Positions 34,825-45,924 of a stretch of 64,000 bases of DNA are shown here, one piece after another. Position 1 is the first letter of the stretch; the number at the start of each line of letters is the position of its first letter. Origin of the DNA: Gnetum montanum (taxonomy: Eukaryota > Streptophyta > Gnetopsida > Gnetales > Gnetaceae); assembly GCA_015680685.1 (NCBI GenBank), contig MNCI01002706.1, positions 187,473 through 251,472 on the forward strand. The letters run 5' to 3'. Below the pieces are notes generated by a model. The model searched no databases. It had not been told where the DNA came from and saw only the letters and a list, made by a program, of their open reading frames with translations. The translations under genes were made by a program, and so were the position numbers.

Positions 34825-35786
34825 TGATGAGCATCAAAGTGTTGCATCAATGAGCCCTTGTTGACATGGCCTTGTCAACAAGCCCCACTCAATGGGGCCC
34901 CATTTGTGTGGTGTTGCCCCATCGACGAGGCCTCATCAATGTAGCATTTGCTACGTCTACAAGGCCCTGTCAACATAGTACTATAACAAAAACTATAAAT
35001 ATGAGCTCTCAGCTATGTTTATGGGTATTTAAGTCATACTAGTAGTAGATCTTGTGCGGTTTGTCGATTTGAAAGTTAGAATATTTCTTTGAGTGCCCAC
35101 ATTAGGAGTCAGAAAGTGTACAGATCTTTATTTAAGCACTATTGTACCTGAACCACACCAGTATGTATGATAATAAAGATGAGCCTTTTTATCAAACCAT
35201 GTAGTAATTAGAATAGATTAATGATTTATTTATGCATTCATTATTTTCATTAAATATGTAATTAATTAAGCTAAATTAGACTTTGAGTGATTAGTTAATT
35301 AAGCTAAAGAGATTAAACACATAAGTATAATTTCTTTGAGCATAAACACATATTCTCTTGGTAATCCTAGTAGCATTATTACTTGGTGTGCCCAATAACA
35401 TAGCACTTGGTACCCTAATAGTGGATACGTGGGTTCAAAATGTGTATGGAAAATGGAACTGGATGCTTATGTTAGGATTAGTTAGAGACTAGTTAAGTGG
35501 CTAAATTAGATTAGTTGTTAAATTATTTCATCTCTCTACTATAAACACCAAAGAACATAAAACATAAAACATAAAACAATAAAAATCATATGCCTCGATT
35601 ACACTTAACCATACCTTTGTACATCACAAGTGTAATCTGGAAGATAATGAATGACCTTTAGGACAAGGTTCACTTCCTAGAAGACTAGTGTATTGGAAAC
35701 TATAGAGTTCGCAAAATTTGACCAAATCATGCATGAATGCTTTGTGATTTGTATGGTTGGGCATAGGGGTACCTCACTGCTCATCA
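34825..35786 (+). repeat. AthL-4 3' LTR
   Basis: 962 bp, TGATGA to TCATCA. TATA at 34994-35001, AATAAA at 35172-35177. U3 of the GGCC type as in the 5' copy, but with GAGGCCTC at 34927. Followed by the duplication CACTC. Confidence 0.92.
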
Positions 35787-35791
35787 CACTC

Positions 35792-36440
35792 TAATGAATA
35801 CCATCAACACATAACATCTTCTATGGAATTGTCATCTCATTCCTCTCCCCCTCCATCATATCCTCAATATTCTCATACTTTCCTCCATCATACGTCACTA
35901 CCAACAACACAAGAAGGTTCGACACCACACATCAATAAAAGAATATTACTTGTGTTGTGAACATAGATAGAAATGATCATGTTAGTAGATCTTTGCAAAA
36001 ATCTAGGAAGCATCCCTTCTTTAGGATGATTTCCACTCATTCAAATAAGATGCGTAGATATATGAGCTCATCAAAACTAGTACAAGGCCAATATGGTGCA
36101 ATATCCTTTGTTGTTGAAATAATGTCTTCCAATCCTACGCAAGAGTCAACAATTGTCACCACCTTACCACAAAATATAAAAGATAAACCTATCATTTAGA
36201 AAAGATAGAACATTTTATGCATTGCTAGTAATAACAAAGGATGCAACTATGGGCTAAAGGTTCAAAGTGTTCACTCAATTCCTACACTAGCCCATAGCAA
36301 ACATAGGAATAAGAGTGTGTGCAAAACCAGGTCAACAAAATAGCCACTAAACTCAAGACAATCAATAACTCGCAAATGAGAATCCTGAACTGTTCAAAGA
36401 ATGCATGGAAACACATAATCCAATTAGTAGTTCTTGTCCC
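35792..36440 (+). pseudogene. AthL-2 gag end and short pol relic
   Basis: The AthL-2 gag frame resumes after AthL-4 with a Pro/Ser-rich tail (MELSSHSSPPPS near 35822) and continues to about 36199. A short stretch near 36225-36300 resembles the post-protease CNY segment of siblings. Then the sequence passes directly into the post-integrase region (AACTTAGTTGTGGGGCA near 36449). RT, RNase H and integrase are absent. Confidence 0.68.
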
Positions 36441-37022
36441 AACCATGAACTTAGTTGTGGGGCAAATGCCCCATTTTGAATTAAGAACTAATAAGTGCTT
36501 TTTTTTACATCATTTTTGGTACATTTTTCTCTTTCTTAAATATTTTACTTTATTTTGTTTGGATTTTTCTAATGCTTTTCTTATGTTTGTTTTATTTTTC
36601 TTTATTGCCACCAGGACTAAGTACAACTATAGCTATTGAGTGATGGTGGTTTGTACTATAATGTTATTCAATTACTAATGTTTGAATTCTATCTTTGAAT
36701 TTTGATATTGATAACTAAGACATGGTTTCTTTTTCATGATAATAGAAAATGAGTCCACATCATCCACCCATCCACAAAGCTCTATGGTGTTTCTCTCTTT
36801 TGGAAATATGCAGTTCCTTCTTAAATGAAACTTTTAATGAATTTGTGACCTTGGTAGTTTTCAAACTTGGGAAGGATTAAATGGATAGACAAGGGTGTGA
36901 CTTCAAGGGGATCTTATGCTCTTTTTACTTGCCTACCCACTTGGGTACATGAGTGTTTCCATTGATTTCTCACCATTCCACTGTCAACCAATAATAAGAA
37001 GCTAAAAGTCTTTGCATGGTGT

Positions 37023-37074
37023 GGTTTCCATAAAAAATAAACAAAAATAGAAAAAAAAAAGAATAATGGGAATT
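37023..37074 (+). promoter_or_regulatory. A-loop hairpin (AthL-2 copy)
   Basis: GGTTTCCAT pairs with ATGGGAATT over nine pairs, three of them G-T, around an A-rich loop. Same flanks as the other copies. Confidence 0.58.
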
Positions 37075-37898
37075 CAAAGCACACCCCTAGATAGCGTAAT
37101 GGTCTACAAGAATTGGTTATGGGACTAGAAAGACATGTTACCCATGCCTAATGGTCCCCTCTAACTATGGCCCATCTCACTTCTTACTTCCCTTTTCTTC
37201 TCTTTTAGTAATGGTGTTTGATTCATGGGGTTATTCTTGTGCCTTAAGGAGATGGACTAGTCTTGGAGTGTCAATGCAAAGTCACTAAAAGTGATTGGCT
37301 TTTATTCAAACTAAGGATGAATGTTATTAGGTCATATTAACCACAAAATTTGCAAGGAATTTCGTGTGACCATCATACATAACTCCATTTCACTCTTCGC
37401 CTCATCTACCTATGCTTTCCATAACTCACCTCACTACTATTTTTCATGTTTTTTTCAATTTCTTAGTTTGATGTGTTAAAATACTTAGATATTTTGTTAT
37501 GGGATTTAGTTCTTAACTTTCCACAACCATTAATCATCCATGGTACCCAAAGAATCCTTGGTTTGAGGATATGCAAGGGCATGAAGGACATGAGCTTACT
37601 GTGGGAAGGATCCACTTGCATATCTCTTGGTTGGGTTGATTAAGTTTCTTATCCCTTTGACATTTTTGCCATCAAACCTTTCATGCACCCCATCGGTTAC
37701 ATCCAACTGTGCACTCCTTCATGGCATTTCTCCTAACATTCTCTAGCTACATATCTCCTTTTTCTGAATTATCTAGCCCTCTTTAAGCATTTCATCATGT
37801 TCATGACCTTTTTGGGTCTCCAAGAACTTTAATTCTATGTCCAAAATCTTTGTTTTTTCCTTATTTTTAATGGTAAAAAATTCTATCTTTCAACTACG

Positions 37899-37985
37899 TC
37901 GACAAGATCCCGTTAACACATCTAACCATATTGACATGATCCCATTGACGGGATCATGTTGACGTAGCTTAAAAATAGTATAAAT
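37899..37985 (+). promoter_or_regulatory. Internal U3-like promoter of AthL-2
   Basis: GTCGACAAGATCCC, then the inverted motif ATCCCATTGACGGGATC at 37939-37955, then TTGACGTAG and TATAAAT at 37979-37985. The element's own 3' LTR U3 has ATCCCATTGATGGGATC at 40691-40707, one base different. It lies about 400 bases upstream of ORF3. Confidence 0.58.
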
Positions 37986-38132
37986 GGGTGTGACACTTTG
38001 TAAATTTTTGTCATTTTCTTTCAAATGGGAGAGGAGGTTTTGCATTTTTCAGATCCCAAAACCCTCTAGAGCCCATAACTTTCAAATCATTTATTTGATT
38101 TATCTGGTTTTTCAGTCCTATAACTATTGGAT

Positions 38133-38388
38133 GTAAGTTCTACATCGTGGTGGCCATAGACCTTAGGTTTTTGAAAAAATTATTTCAAAATTTTTCTAAC
38201 TCATATATGAGAGTTAAACCCTTCCAACGAACTCTGGTAGCCATATTACTCAAATAATATTAAAATAATAATAAATTAATTAATCTACCATGATCACAAC
38301 TTAGCCAAAGTGTAATTGCCCAATGAGATAAGGTACCTAAAAGTTATAAGTTACACATCCCACACTAATCCTTATATTGTGATCACAG
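38133..38388 (+). other. Probable leader intron before ORF3 (AthL-2)
   Basis: Donor GGAT|GTAAGT at 38133, branch-like CTAAT at about 38365, acceptor CACAG at 38388; 256 bp. The exon starts at 38389 with ATTGCA where AthL-4 has ATGCCA, so the start codon is lost here. Confidence 0.5.
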
Positions 38389-40394
38389 ATTGCACTAAAA
38401 AGAGAACATGGACTAGAGGTGAGATTGTTCCAATCAAGGGATAAGTGGCCAAGAACCAAAAGGGATCATGATCAACCTTAGGAGTAGGTAGTAGAGATCC
38501 ATGTAATGGAACCTCTTTAGGAGGAGCCTAAAATGGAATCTCTTCATCAAATTCCCCCAGATAAAATAGAGAAATCCCACGAGCATGAGGCACTGGGCCC
38601 AAGGCCAAACCTTGAGGTCACTTTGATGGAGGTCTACCTAAAGCAAATTGCATCCAAGGAGGTTTAGAAATATATCCTTCAAGAGTTGAACTTTGGAACC
38701 TTCTTGGAGTTTGCTCCATCAAAAGTCAAAGCCCTACTTCAAAGCACTCCCATGTGGCCCATCATCACTTTTAGGGGGGAGTGGTACATGGGAGAGACAT
38801 ATATCTTTTGGAGCAACAAGCAGCCTAATGCCATAGTGAAAATTAAGGATATTAGTGTGTCCTACTCAATGGAGGCCATCTCTCAGGCCCTTAGATTTCC
38901 TAAAATTGGGGCAACCTTGGTGAAAATTCTATATAGATGCTATAGGGATGATAAGTGGAAGAGTCAACATAGCCTAGCATGAGGAATTGCCTAACTAAAT
39001 GGTGGGAACTAGGTAACTGATTCCAAATTTCTTTGACCTTACGGACAATATTACTGCAACCTAATTAGAGCTACTTAAGGCAAGGGGCAAGTGCATCATC
39101 GTGAAGGCCTAACTTGAAATAGCCAGAGCTAATAAGCAATGCTTGACTACAGAAGTTGCAAAACTTAGAGCCCACCTCATTGATCCCATAGTACTCAATC
39201 AAGCAGTCACAAGAGATGAAGCTTTTCAATAGCTTCAACAAAAACTTTAGGACTCTAAGTATGCCAAGGAGTCCACAGTCTTTGACTAGTCCTTAGCTGA
39301 TGCAACTATTCATAACATTCAGAAGGAGTTGTTAAAGGTGCACCAAGAGAATGTGATTTTGACTAATGAAAATTATCACCTGTGGAACATTGAAGCTCAA
39401 AGGGATCAAATTTCAACATTTGTCCAACAACAAAAGAAGTAGATTGCCAAGGCAATGTTAATTTGAGGAGGTTGGTAGAAAAAAATCATAATCTCTTGAT
39501 GGAGGAGGTTTGTGCCTTACACTAGAAGACTACAATAGAAATCACCACTTGGAAAAATGAGGCCCTTAAGTTTGAAAGGGTGAAAAATCATTACAAGGAC
39601 CAAGTCAGTTTGCAGAAGGAAATCAACAAAATAGAAATCCAATTAACAAAGGCAAAGGTCAATGAGGCCCTCCAGCAGCTTCAACAAAGAGGTGACATAT
39701 GGAAACCTATCTTTGATGGGCTGAACACATACAACAAAGTTGAAATTTGACTCAAGCAACTGTAGATTAAGGAGATGACTGAATATATGAAGCTTGCCAA
39801 CCTCTGATATGTAAACCTAGTGATGCTAACTACTGGTAGGACATGGTTAGATCTAGAGAAGTAGGTGGTGAGCTCATACTTGTTGTACAAGATTGAGTTC
39901 AAGCATCACAAAGAGACTAAGCATAAACTAGAAATGACAAATGCTAAACTAGATGTTCTCAAAGAGAGCTTCATTGGTCAAAGATCACTTGTTGAGAACT
40001 TGGCCCATAGATTGAGTGACTACTAGGAGCTATAGAATGCTATCAAAGTGTTTGACATTAAATGAAAGTAATTTGCAGCTTAGTTTGTCAATGTGAAGGA
40101 GATGTTCCCTATAATGCCCAATCCATGGGATGTTCCCTACAATGCCCTATCCGTGGGATGTTCCTATGTTGACCCACATTGGTGATGCTACATGGACCAT
40201 GCATGATCCTTGGAGTAAGGAGGTGAAGATGAAAACATTGTTGGATGTTTTTTTGTCTTTCACTAGAAGTTGTAGTTGTAGAAGGATAGCCTCCACAACC
40301 ATAGCCTCGGCCTCAATAATCGCCGTGTGCACCAGAAGTAGGAGAAGATCCTTTGGCACCTCAAGAACCTCCACCTCTTGGGATCATTTGATTT
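38389..40394 (+). pseudogene. AthL-2 ORF3 (internally deleted)
   Basis: Aligns with AthL-4 ORF3 from the first codon. The open stretch 38686-38982 contains LNFGTFLEF, MWPIITFRGEWYMG and ISVSYSMEAISQALRFPKIGA. After about 38945 some 900 bases found in AthL-4 (roughly 32380-33290) are missing, which removes the end of the N-terminal domain and the proline hinge. The coiled-coil part continues from about 39060 to 40090 with stops. A 28-bp tandem duplication at 40101-40156 shifts the frame. The end is near TGA 40391. Confidence 0.6.
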
Positions 40395-40628
40395 TCTTCC
40401 TTGTCTTTCAATCTGCTAGATGGGTTTGTCTATTAGTTTTTGTCATGGTGTTCAATTTTGTTATCATGAAGACCAAAAATTTGTAAAAGATTATAAATCT
40501 GTACATTTGGGCACTTAGGATCTATTCATTTATTTGAGTTAGTGTGTTAGTTAATAATCCCATACCTTCCCAAAATTGTGTAACAAGCTTGTTCCTCCTT
40601 TTTTTCACTTGAGGATAAGTTTTCATTC

Positions 40629-40641
40629 AATCGTGGAGGTA
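40629..40641 (+). other. AthL-2 polypurine tract
   Basis: AATCGTGGAGGTA lies directly before the 3' LTR, at the position of the CATGGGGGTA tract in siblings. Confidence 0.7.
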
Positions 40642-41503
40642 TGATGAATCATGTGTCATTGGGCCATGTCAATGGGATGCCATCAATGAAATCCCATTGA
40701 TGGGATCTCATCAATGTAGGATTTGTCTCGTGAATGGGATCCCATCAATGTGGCATATTGTCTTGGCTATAAATGCATGCACACCCACCACATTTATGGT
40801 ATCATTCCATTAGTTCTTAGTGAAACTCTTACAATTTATTTCTTCCAGAGTTAGAATATTTTCTAAGTGCCTGTAGTAGGAGTTAAGAAGTGCACAAATC
40901 TTTATTTGAGCATTGATGTACCTAAGCACCTCAGTGTGAACAGAAATAAAGATGAGCTTTCTTAATCAAACTTGTAGCACTTAGATTAGTTTTAATGTTT
41001 ACTTTATGCATTTAATATTCATGCAAGTTACCTTAATGTGTTTAGGTAATTAATGAATAGCATGATTAAATAATGCACGTATGTACAACCACTTTGAGCA
41101 TATGTTAATGCTTGGTAATCCTAGTAGCACCTAATACTTGGTAATCCTATAGTGTTATAATGTTTCCAGGCTGTGTATGAAAAGTGGGAACATATTCTTA
41201 TGTTAGGATTAGCTAAGTATTAGTTACTTATTAGATTAATTAAATATTAAATTTACTTTATTTCTAGCATTTAGGAAAAATAAGTGAAAAGCATTAAAAG
41301 GATAAAAATCATACATCTCAACTATACTTAACCATATACTTGTACTTCAGAAGTGGAGCTAAGAAGATAATGATCACATTCATTAGATTCACTACCTAGA
41401 CCTTGTGTACTTAGAGAGCTAAATTCTATGAAATTTAATCAAATCACTTAGTGAATTCTATTATTTTGTATGGTTGGGCGTAGGGACTACTTGCTGCTCA
41501 TTA
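40642..41503 (+). repeat. AthL-2 3' LTR
   Basis: 862 bp. The inner end is TGATGA and the outer end TCATTA. U3 holds five GGGAT or ATCCC motifs. TATA at 40768-40774, AATAAA at 40945-40950. Followed by GTTAT and Chr-A RT. Confidence 0.92.
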
Positions 41504-41508
41504 GTTAT

Positions 41509-42000
41509 GTCATTTGAGGCAACCAATGCTCTAGCCACTTTCGTGAGACTTATGCATGAGGTTCTAAGGGATCTTATTGGTAAATGTTGCATTGTTTTCT
41601 TTGATGATATTCTTGGATACAATTTTAATGAGAAATAACATGTGCAACACTTGAGATTAATATGCTCAAAGTTTCATGATGCTAAGTTGGTGATCAATGC
41701 CAAGAAATGTCATTTTATAAAAAGGAAAATTATATACCTAGGTCATGTTGTCTCTAAGAACTAAGTCAAGATGGAACAAAGCAAGATTAAGTTAATTAAG
41801 TAGTGGCCTTCACCTAGAGATATGGTAGAGATGAATTCTTTTTTTTTTGGATTGGCTAGTTTCCATAGAAGGTTTATTAGAAATTCCAATTCTATTGCAT
41901 GGCCTATGCTTTCTTGTTTAACGAAAAATTTAGCTTTTGAGTGGGATAATGAAAAGTATAAATCTTTTCAAGCATTGAATAAAAAAATTTATAATACTTG
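41509..42000 (+). pseudogene. Chr-A reverse transcriptase, C-terminal part
   Basis: MSFEATNALATF at the start corresponds to the MPFGL-NAPATF segment of gypsy RT. The catalytic box FFDDIL is near 41598-41615, with both Asp residues present. The thumb (GHVVSKN near 41741) and connection (FHRRFI near 41861) follow. Few stops occur in this part. Confidence 0.85.
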
Positions 42001-42300
42001 AGTTTTAACAATTCCAAACTTCTTCAAACTTTTTAAAGTAGAAGTGGATGTAAATGGGCTCGCTATTGGATGTATGCTTTCTCAAGAGGGCAAGCTAGTC
42101 ACATTCTTTTTCGAAAAGTTATATGAATATAGACAAAATTATAGTATATATGAGAAGAAATTATATGCTATACTTCAAGCTATCAAACATTGGAGATATT
42201 ACTTACTAGGATCAAAGTTTCTTTTATTAACTAATCATAGAGCACTTCCATTTTTGAATTCTTAAAAGAAATTGTTTTAAAATATGGAAGTTACAAATCT
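42001..42300 (+). pseudogene. Chr-A RNase H
   Basis: A 73-residue open stretch (42044-42265) begins at VDVNGLAIGCMLSQ, the first RNase H strand with an Asp, followed by YEKKLYAILQAIKHWRYYL with the catalytic Glu and LLTNHRAL, where the usual TDH has become TNH. The order and spacing fit gypsy RNase H. Confidence 0.82.
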
Positions 42301-42519
42301 AATGTTGTGGTTGATGATTGGTTTAGAGTTCATGTTGTTTCTTCTAATGTGGAAGTTCAAGGTTTTGACTCTTTTGCTTCATTGTACCCTAATGATAATG
42401 ATTTTGAAATAATTTTCAAAGAGTTAAATTCTCCATTGATAGGAAGGGCTGATAAATGAAAAGTTGATCATGTGAAGAATGGGATTTTATTCAAGGATGA
42501 AAATATTTGTGTTCCAAAG

Positions 42520-43732
42520 TATGATTTAAATTCAAACTTCATAAAGAAAAGCATCAAAGTAACATGGTTGCACATATTAGTAAAACAAAGACATTGGAAT
42601 TGGTGAGAAAAAATTACCTTTGGCCAAGTATGCATAAATATGTGGTTAAATTTATAAAAAAATGTTATGTATGTCAAGATTTCAAAGGAGAAAAAGGTTC
42701 TTATGTTTATTATCTACCTTTGCCAATCTCAAATGCTTCTTGGGAAAGTATTTCTTTGGACTTTATTTATGGCATTCCTAAGCCAAGATTTGGTCATGAT
42801 TCCATACTTCTTATTGTTGATAGATTTACTAAGGTGACTCATTTTATTTTATGTAAGAAAAGTAGTGATGCTTACCATGTTGTTCATTTATTCTTTTAGG
42901 ATGTTCTGAGATTCAATGACATTTTTTTTAGACATTTTGAGTAATAGAAATGTTAAATTAACTAGTCATTTTTGAAGATAACTTTGGAAATTACCTGGGA
43001 TTAAGTTGTCATTTTCTACAACCTATCATCCTTAAATTGATGGACAAAATAAGGTTTTCAATAGGTAATTATTGCATATATTGAGATGTTTATGTGAAGA
43101 TTAGCCTCAAAGATATGAAAACATGTTGGTTCATGCTGAGTTCTCATACAGTACTGCTTTCCATTATGACATTGGTAAGAGTCCCTTTATAAAAAATTAT
43201 GGTTTTTCACCAAGAATGGTTGATGAGTTCTAGAAATTTGAATATTATGGCTCTTTGAGTTCTAATATTTTTTCCAAAATGAAAGAATTGCATTAGCAAG
43301 TTAAATCTCACTTGGAGAAGAAGACAAAGATTGTGTCTTCCAAGAACAATGAGGGAAAAAAAGGTAATTAATTTCTAGATTGGTGATTATGTTTGTATCT
43401 ATTTGAGCAAAGAAAGAAAAAAGAATGTGCACCTCTACAAAATCAAGTTAAGGAGGATTGATCCAATTAAAATTAGGATCAAAATTAATCCACATGCTTA
43501 TGATATTGATTTACCTAATGAATTTTCTATTATTTATGTCTTTGATGTTTCAGATTTGAGCCCATACCATGGAAATATAATTGCATTAAACTTGGAGAAT
43601 AGTCTTGCAATCCTTAAGGATGCACATGTAGATCCAAACGTAGCCAAGGCACTAAAGAAAGAAATTGCATTACAAGCAAGAGAGACTAGAAACATAAGAG
43701 GAAAAAAGATGCATGAGGACTTGGTTCATTGA
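42520..43732 (+). pseudogene. Chr-A integrase
   Basis: The zinc-finger His region and Cys pair CYVC (near 42664) precede the core. SLDFIYGIP near 42756 has the first Asp. The segment expected to hold the Glu reads GQNKVFNR near 43042, giving Lys instead. Frameshifts occur near 42900 and 43370. The C-terminal part (43403-43732) contains IDLPNEFSIIYVFDVSDLSPY, typical of gypsy integrase tails. No chromodomain is seen before the frame ends at 43732. Confidence 0.8.
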
Positions 43733-43821
43733 AATGATAAAGGACTTGAAAATGCCATTTGGATTTAGGAAAAAGAATTGGCTTTGTGGGAACTTAATGC
43801 TATCCCAAGTATATAGCCAAC

Positions 43822-44676
43822 TGATGAGCGGTGAGGTACCCCTATGCTCAACCATATGAATCACAGGTGTTCATGTGCGATTCAATTGAATTCTGCAAAC
43901 TTTAATTACCAAGTATGCTAGAGCTAAATAGTGCATGCATGTTGTCTATTTGTTGTCTTCCTAATCTTGCTTGTGGAATGAAATTGTATGGTTAAGTGTG
44001 ACTAAGGCATAAGATTTTCATTATTTTGTGTTTTATCAATTTACTTGCCTAAAATAAGAATGAAAGTGAGAGTGATTAAGTGCTAAGAAAACTATGATCT
44101 AATCTAGCCTAACACAAGTAACCATTCCCACTTCCTGAACACATCTTGAACTTTGTGTAAACACTACTGGGTTGTCAAATGCTAATCATTTCTGAGCTAC
44201 CAAGTGTCACACATATTTTTGAAGGGGTCATGCTTATGTATTTTAATGAGTTTCTTAATTAATAAAAATTAATTGCTTCATGAATAACATTAATGTAAAT
44301 TGCATAAAATTACAATATATAAATGCATAAGAAAGAAAGTCTCAAGTGCTGCAAGGATGAATCGAAGAGTTTGTCTTTATTGCCAACACAATGGCATTTT
44401 CAGGTACATCAATGCTTGAATAAAGATCCATTCATGCTTAGACCTCCTATTGTGGGCACTTGGAAAATATTCTAACTCTCAAATGAATAAAATGCAAGAG
44501 TTTCCCTACTTGATTGCCAAAAACTACTCTCAATTGTGTGCTTGAGGGTTGTATTTATAGACCTAGGAGTAACCTTGCGATATTGAATGTATGATATCGC
44601 ATGTTGGGCCATGATATCACGTACCCAATATCATGGCCACTTCAATATCGAAGCGTATGAAAAACACAATTTATCA
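43822..44676 (-). repeat. AthL-5 3' LTR
   Basis: 855 bp, on the minus strand TGATAA to TCATCA. TATA complement at 44552-44559, AATAAA complement at 44376-44381. U3 has the GATATC-type palindromes (44578-44650) as in AthL-3 and AthL-6. Confidence 0.9.
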
Positions 44677-45924
44677 TACCCCCATGACTAGATGAAAATA
44701 TATCCTTCAGTATAGAAGAAGATGAACGAGTCCCTTACAAAATATAGGAGGGGGGGGGGGGGGGGGGGGGTGTTGTGGACTATGTGACTAACATCTAGAG
44801 TGACATAGAGAAAATAGAAAAATACAGAAGTGCCTGAGCATACAACATTACAAGTATGTAAAAAATTGGGTGTTCATGAAAATAGGAAAGAACACCCTCA
44901 AATCCAATGGACATCCAACCCCTCTTGACAATAGAAGAATGAGGGAGAGGCAAAAAAGATCTAGTAGTCATGAATAATATCTTGTGAGTGATATTGTTGC
45001 ATCCTCCTTGGTGAAGAAAATCTCACTTCTAGTCCATGCTCCCCCACTACAATCACAAAAAAATCAAGGAATAGTATATAAAGTGTAATAGATAATGACT
45101 AAATACCTTGTCTCATTAGTGATTTTATTTAGCCAAGTTATGATTGTGATAGATTGGTTGCTTGATAGTGTTAGTAGGAAGATTGATAAATGGGTTAAGT
45201 AAGAGAAGTGGTGCATGAAATTTAGAAAAGGCTTAACACAAGGAATACTAGAAAGAGGGTATAAAAATTCACAACAATAAAAATAATGAATTCACTAAAA
45301 ATAGTTGTGAAGGTGTGCACAATTGGATGGCATTGATGGGGTAAAGAATTTGATTGTAACAATGTTTAAGGATAAAGAACTTAACTTAACCAAACCAAAA
45401 GATATGCAAGGGGGTCCTCCCTAGAGTAGGCACAAGCCTTTTATGCCCTTGCATAACTTCAAACCAAGGATTTTTTGGGCACCATGGATGATTAATGGTT
45501 ATGGAAAGTTAAGTACAAAAACCTAGAAGTAACTAACTGAGAAACCTGACACATCAAGCTAGAACATTGAATCAAAACATGAAACCAGTAGTGAGGTGAG
45601 GCATGAGAAGTATAGATGGATGAGGGAGAGAATGGAATGGAGTTCCTAATTATGATTACATGAAGTCCCTTGTGGAGTTTGTGATTAAATGACTCTATAG
45701 GATCCATCCTCAATTTAGACCAAAACCATCCACTTTCAGTGACTTCGCATTGACATTCTAAGACTAGTCCATCCCCTGAGACACAAGAGTGCTTCCACAA
45801 AACAACCATCATTCCAAATTGGAGAGAAAGTAGGAAGTGAGAAAGGGCCTTAGTTAGAGGAGACAAGACAAGTCCCATAACTAGTTCTTGTAGCCCTTTT
45901 ATTTAGTCTAGGGGGTATGCTTTG

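Larger units (their letters stand above)
22497..35786 (+). mobile_element. AthL-4: 13.3-kb Athila-like element with a third ORF
   Basis: The longest family member, with both LTRs, primer site, gag, protease, RT, RNase H, integrase, hairpin, internal promoter, leader intron, ORF3 and polypurine tract. It is flanked by CACTC (13262-13266 and 35787-35791) once AthL-3 is removed. It sits in AthL-2 gag. It is the only copy in which ORF3 is present at full length, though broken. Confidence 0.9.
36441..38132 (+). other. AthL-2 3' region upstream of the leader intron
   Basis: Non-coding. Contains the hairpin (37023-37074), the CTCTAACTATGGCCC block near 37160, and the U3-like promoter (37899-37985), followed by a leader to the donor at 38133. 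The arrangement parallels AthL-4 base for base in several blocks (AGCCCATAACTTTC near 38069). Confidence 0.7.
10472..41503 (+). mobile_element. AthL-2: pol-less Athila-like element carrying two nested elements
   Basis: Own sequence is 10472-13267 plus 35792-41503, about 8.5 kb. It has both LTRs, a tRNA-Asp-type primer site, gag, a short protease/pol relic, the hairpin, an internal promoter, a leader intron, a deleted ORF3 and a polypurine tract. RT, RNase H and integrase are missing. It must have relied on enzymes from a relative, or lost pol after insertion; the sequence does not decide which. Confidence 0.85.
41504..43821 (+). mobile_element. Chr-A, right half
   Basis: Begins with the second GTTAT copy and continues the RT frame, then RNase H and integrase. 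It ends where AthL-5 is inserted in the opposite orientation. The 3' LTR of Chr-A is not in the window. Confidence 0.82.
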
